A stretch of DNA of 5,467 nucleotides, from NCBI GenBank assembly GCA_028288775.1, contig JAQGHP010000777.1, positions 1 through 5,467 of the forward strand, written 5' to 3'. This document shows positions 3,939 through 5,467 of the stretch, in pieces (position 1 is the first letter of the stretch; each line of letters starts with the position of its first letter). The notes beneath the pieces were generated by a model. It saw only the letters and a program-made list of their open reading frames with translations, was not told where the DNA came from and searched no databases. The DNA is from Phycisphaerales bacterium. GTDB lineage: Bacteria; Planctomycetota; Phycisphaerae; Tepidisphaerales; Tepidisphaeraceae. The position numbers and the translations under genes were made by a program.

Positions 3939-5467
3939 ATGTTTGAAAGACGTCTCAAAATCCTCCTCGTCCTCGTCGCGACGATCGTGCTCGTGCTGCT
4001 CGGTCGGGCGGCGCAGGTGCAGATCGTCCAGCGCGATTATTGGAACAAGCAGGCCGCCGAGGCGCTGAAACGTCCGCACACCGTTCCCACCGTTCGCGGC
4101 GACGTCTATGACTACAAGGGACGCCTGCTCGCCACCGACAAGCCGTGCATCGACGCCTGCGTCGATTACCGCGCACTCACCACCCCGCCGGACAAGGACT
4201 GGGTCCGCGACCGCGCCGTCGAACGCCTCAAGGCCCGGCTGGGCGACGACTGGGGAAAACTGTCGTCCCGGCAACGGGCAGACATGCGGAAGGCCGAGAC
4301 CGACGCGGTCCTGGCCGACATCGACCGGATGTGGGCCCGGCTCGCGGATGCCTCCAAACGCCGGGTTGAGGATATCAAAGACACCCGCGAGGCCATCGTC
4401 CATCACGTGCAGATGTTGCGGCGGTACGCCTGGTACGCGGCGTATGCCCAGGCGATGGACAAGGAGACCGACACCAATGTCGAAACGACCCAGTGGAAAA
4501 AGTGGCTCACCGAGGGCGGCTCCGACGCCCCGCCGGTGGACAAATTCGAGGTCACCGTCTCCGAGCAGCTCGAGCCGCACGTCATCCTGCACGCGGTGGA
4601 CAACGCCACGCAAAACGAACTGGGCAGGGACATCGAGCATTTCCCCGGCCTGATGCTGCGGCCCGGCACGCACCGCTACTACCCGTACGCGGATGTCGGC
4701 TGCCATCTGCTGGGCAACCTCGCCCGCGTCAAGCTCGAAGACCTCAAGTCCGACCCCAACAGCCAGGACCCCCTCCGCGCGTACATGCCCAATGACCTGA
4801 TCGGGCGAACAGGAATCGAAGCGCTGTGCGAGCCGTCACTCCGCGGCTCGCGCGGGCGGGTGGACAAGGCGCTGGGGGATGAGGCGGTGCTGGGCAACAC
4901 CCCCGCGGTCCAGGGTCGCGACGTGCGCCTCACCATCGACATCGAGCTGCAGCAGCAGATCCAAACGGTCTTCGCGGCAGCAAACCTCCGCGATAGCCGC
5001 GGTCAGGTGTTCGAGGAAAACGCCGTGCTGCACGGGGCGGCGGTGGTCATCGACGTGAACACCAACGAGATCCGCGCGCTGGTTTCCTACCCCACCTACG
5101 ACCTGAATCGCCTCGACGAAGCCTACACGCAATTGCGCGACGACCAGCTCAATGACCCCATGCGCAACCGCGCGACGATGTCCCAGCTCGAGCCCGGGTC
5201 CACCATCAAACCGTTTTGCGGATTGGCCGCGATCTCACAAGGCGTGCTGGGCGTCAACGAAGGGATCGAATGCACCGGCTACCTCGTTCTCGACGGGCAT
5301 AAATACCAGTACGGCCGGTGCTGGGTCGCCAGCAAGTTCGAAGGGAAAATCCCCAGCGTCGCCCACCACCCGATCCCCATCGCACACGTCGGCCACGACG
5401 GGAACATGGACGGATACCTCACCTACTCCGACGCCCTGGAGCGAAGCTGCAATAACTTCTTCGAGAA
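3939..5467 (+). CDS. mrdA: Penicillin-binding protein 2, peptidoglycan DD-transpeptidase (cut by right edge)
   Basis: This is the class B PBP that cross-links peptidoglycan during elongation together with RodA. 509 residues are visible. In order: one membrane segment (about 6-22), the pedestal start RGDVYDYKGRLLA (53-65), the GRTGIE motif (289-294), and a transpeptidase domain from about residue 350 with the catalytic SxxK as STIK (Ser421, Lys424) inside EPGSTIKPF. SxN follows as SCN (503-505) right at the edge; KTG would lie beyond. The catalytic serine is about 90 residues later than in E. coli PBP2 (Ser330). The extra length falls in a charged, helix-rich stretch at about residues 85-200. 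ATG 3939 gives a short positive N-terminus before the membrane helix; GGAAA at 3930-3934 is only a weak ribosome site. Its place after mreBCD separates PBP2 from PBP3/FtsI. Confidence 0.93.
   Translation, partial: MFERRLKILLVLVATIVLVLLGRAAQVQIVQRDYWNKQAAEALKRPHTVPTVRGDVYDYKGRLLATDKPCIDACVDYRALTTPPDKDWVRDRAVERLKARLGDDWGKLSSRQRADMRKAETDAVLADIDRMWARLADASKRRVEDIKDTREAIVHHVQMLRRYAWYAAYAQAMDKETDTNVETTQWKKWLTEGGSDAPPVDKFEVTVSEQLEPHVILHAVDNATQNELGRDIEHFPGLMLRPGTHRYYPYADVGCHLLGNLARVKLEDLKSDPNSQDPLRAYMPNDLIGRTGIEALCEPSLRGSRGRVDKALGDEAVLGNTPAVQGRDVRLTIDIELQQQIQTVFAAANLRDSRGQVFEENAVLHGAAVVIDVNTNEIRALVSYPTYDLNRLDEAYTQLRDDQLNDPMRNRATMSQLEPGSTIKPFCGLAAISQGVLGVNEGIECTGYLVLDGHKYQYGRCWVASKFEGKIPSVAHHPIPIAHVGHDGNMDGYLTYSDALERSCNNFFE

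Noticed and set aside
3915..4706. 263-residue open frame on the minus strand
   Set aside because: It lies antisense to mrdA in high-GC DNA, has no recognisable domain, and its end reads the heptamer repeat (RTED). It is a shadow of PBP2.

Overview
The window looks like a chromosomal piece of a high-GC Gram-negative-type bacterium. The style of the ECF sigma factor, MreC and PBP2 makes Planctomycetota (or a PVC relative) my best guess, but this rests on recollection of protein style and has not been tested. The core is a cell-elongation (Rod complex) operon on the + strand in the usual order: mreB (740-1795), mreC (1904-2752), mreD (2886-3428), then mrdA/PBP2 (3939 to the right edge, incomplete). 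A small four-helix-bundle gene (3503-3889) sits between mreD and mrdA. A divergent ECF sigma factor gene starts at 208 and runs off the left edge.

MreB forms membrane-attached filaments. MreC and MreD link them through the inner membrane to PBP2, whose transpeptidase domain cross-links new peptidoglycan; the partner RodA is not in the window and would be expected just downstream. All diagnostic motifs visible in these proteins are intact.

The unusual part is the spacers. Each of the four intergenic regions holds a pair of inverted arrays of short tandem heptamers. Pair A (278-362, GTCAGTT-like) lies between the sigma gene and mreB. Pair B (1801-1888, GTTGCTG-like) lies between mreB and mreC. 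Pair C (2746-2870, TGAGGAC/GTCCTCA) lies between mreC and mreD. Pair D (3426-3446 and 3897-3929, same heptamer as C) lies between mreD and mrdA. In pair D the two arms enclose the four-helix-bundle gene with a perfect 21-bp inverted repeat, and that gene has less GC-biased codon use than its neighbours. The left arms of C and D begin at or inside the stop codon of the preceding gene and carry TGA in all three frames. I read D as a candidate gene-carrying element, and A, B and C as possible gene-less relatives, in the way that REPINs relate to RAYT genes. This is inference.

The stretch 363-739 upstream of mreB holds no convincing gene and is probably the mreB leader and promoter region.
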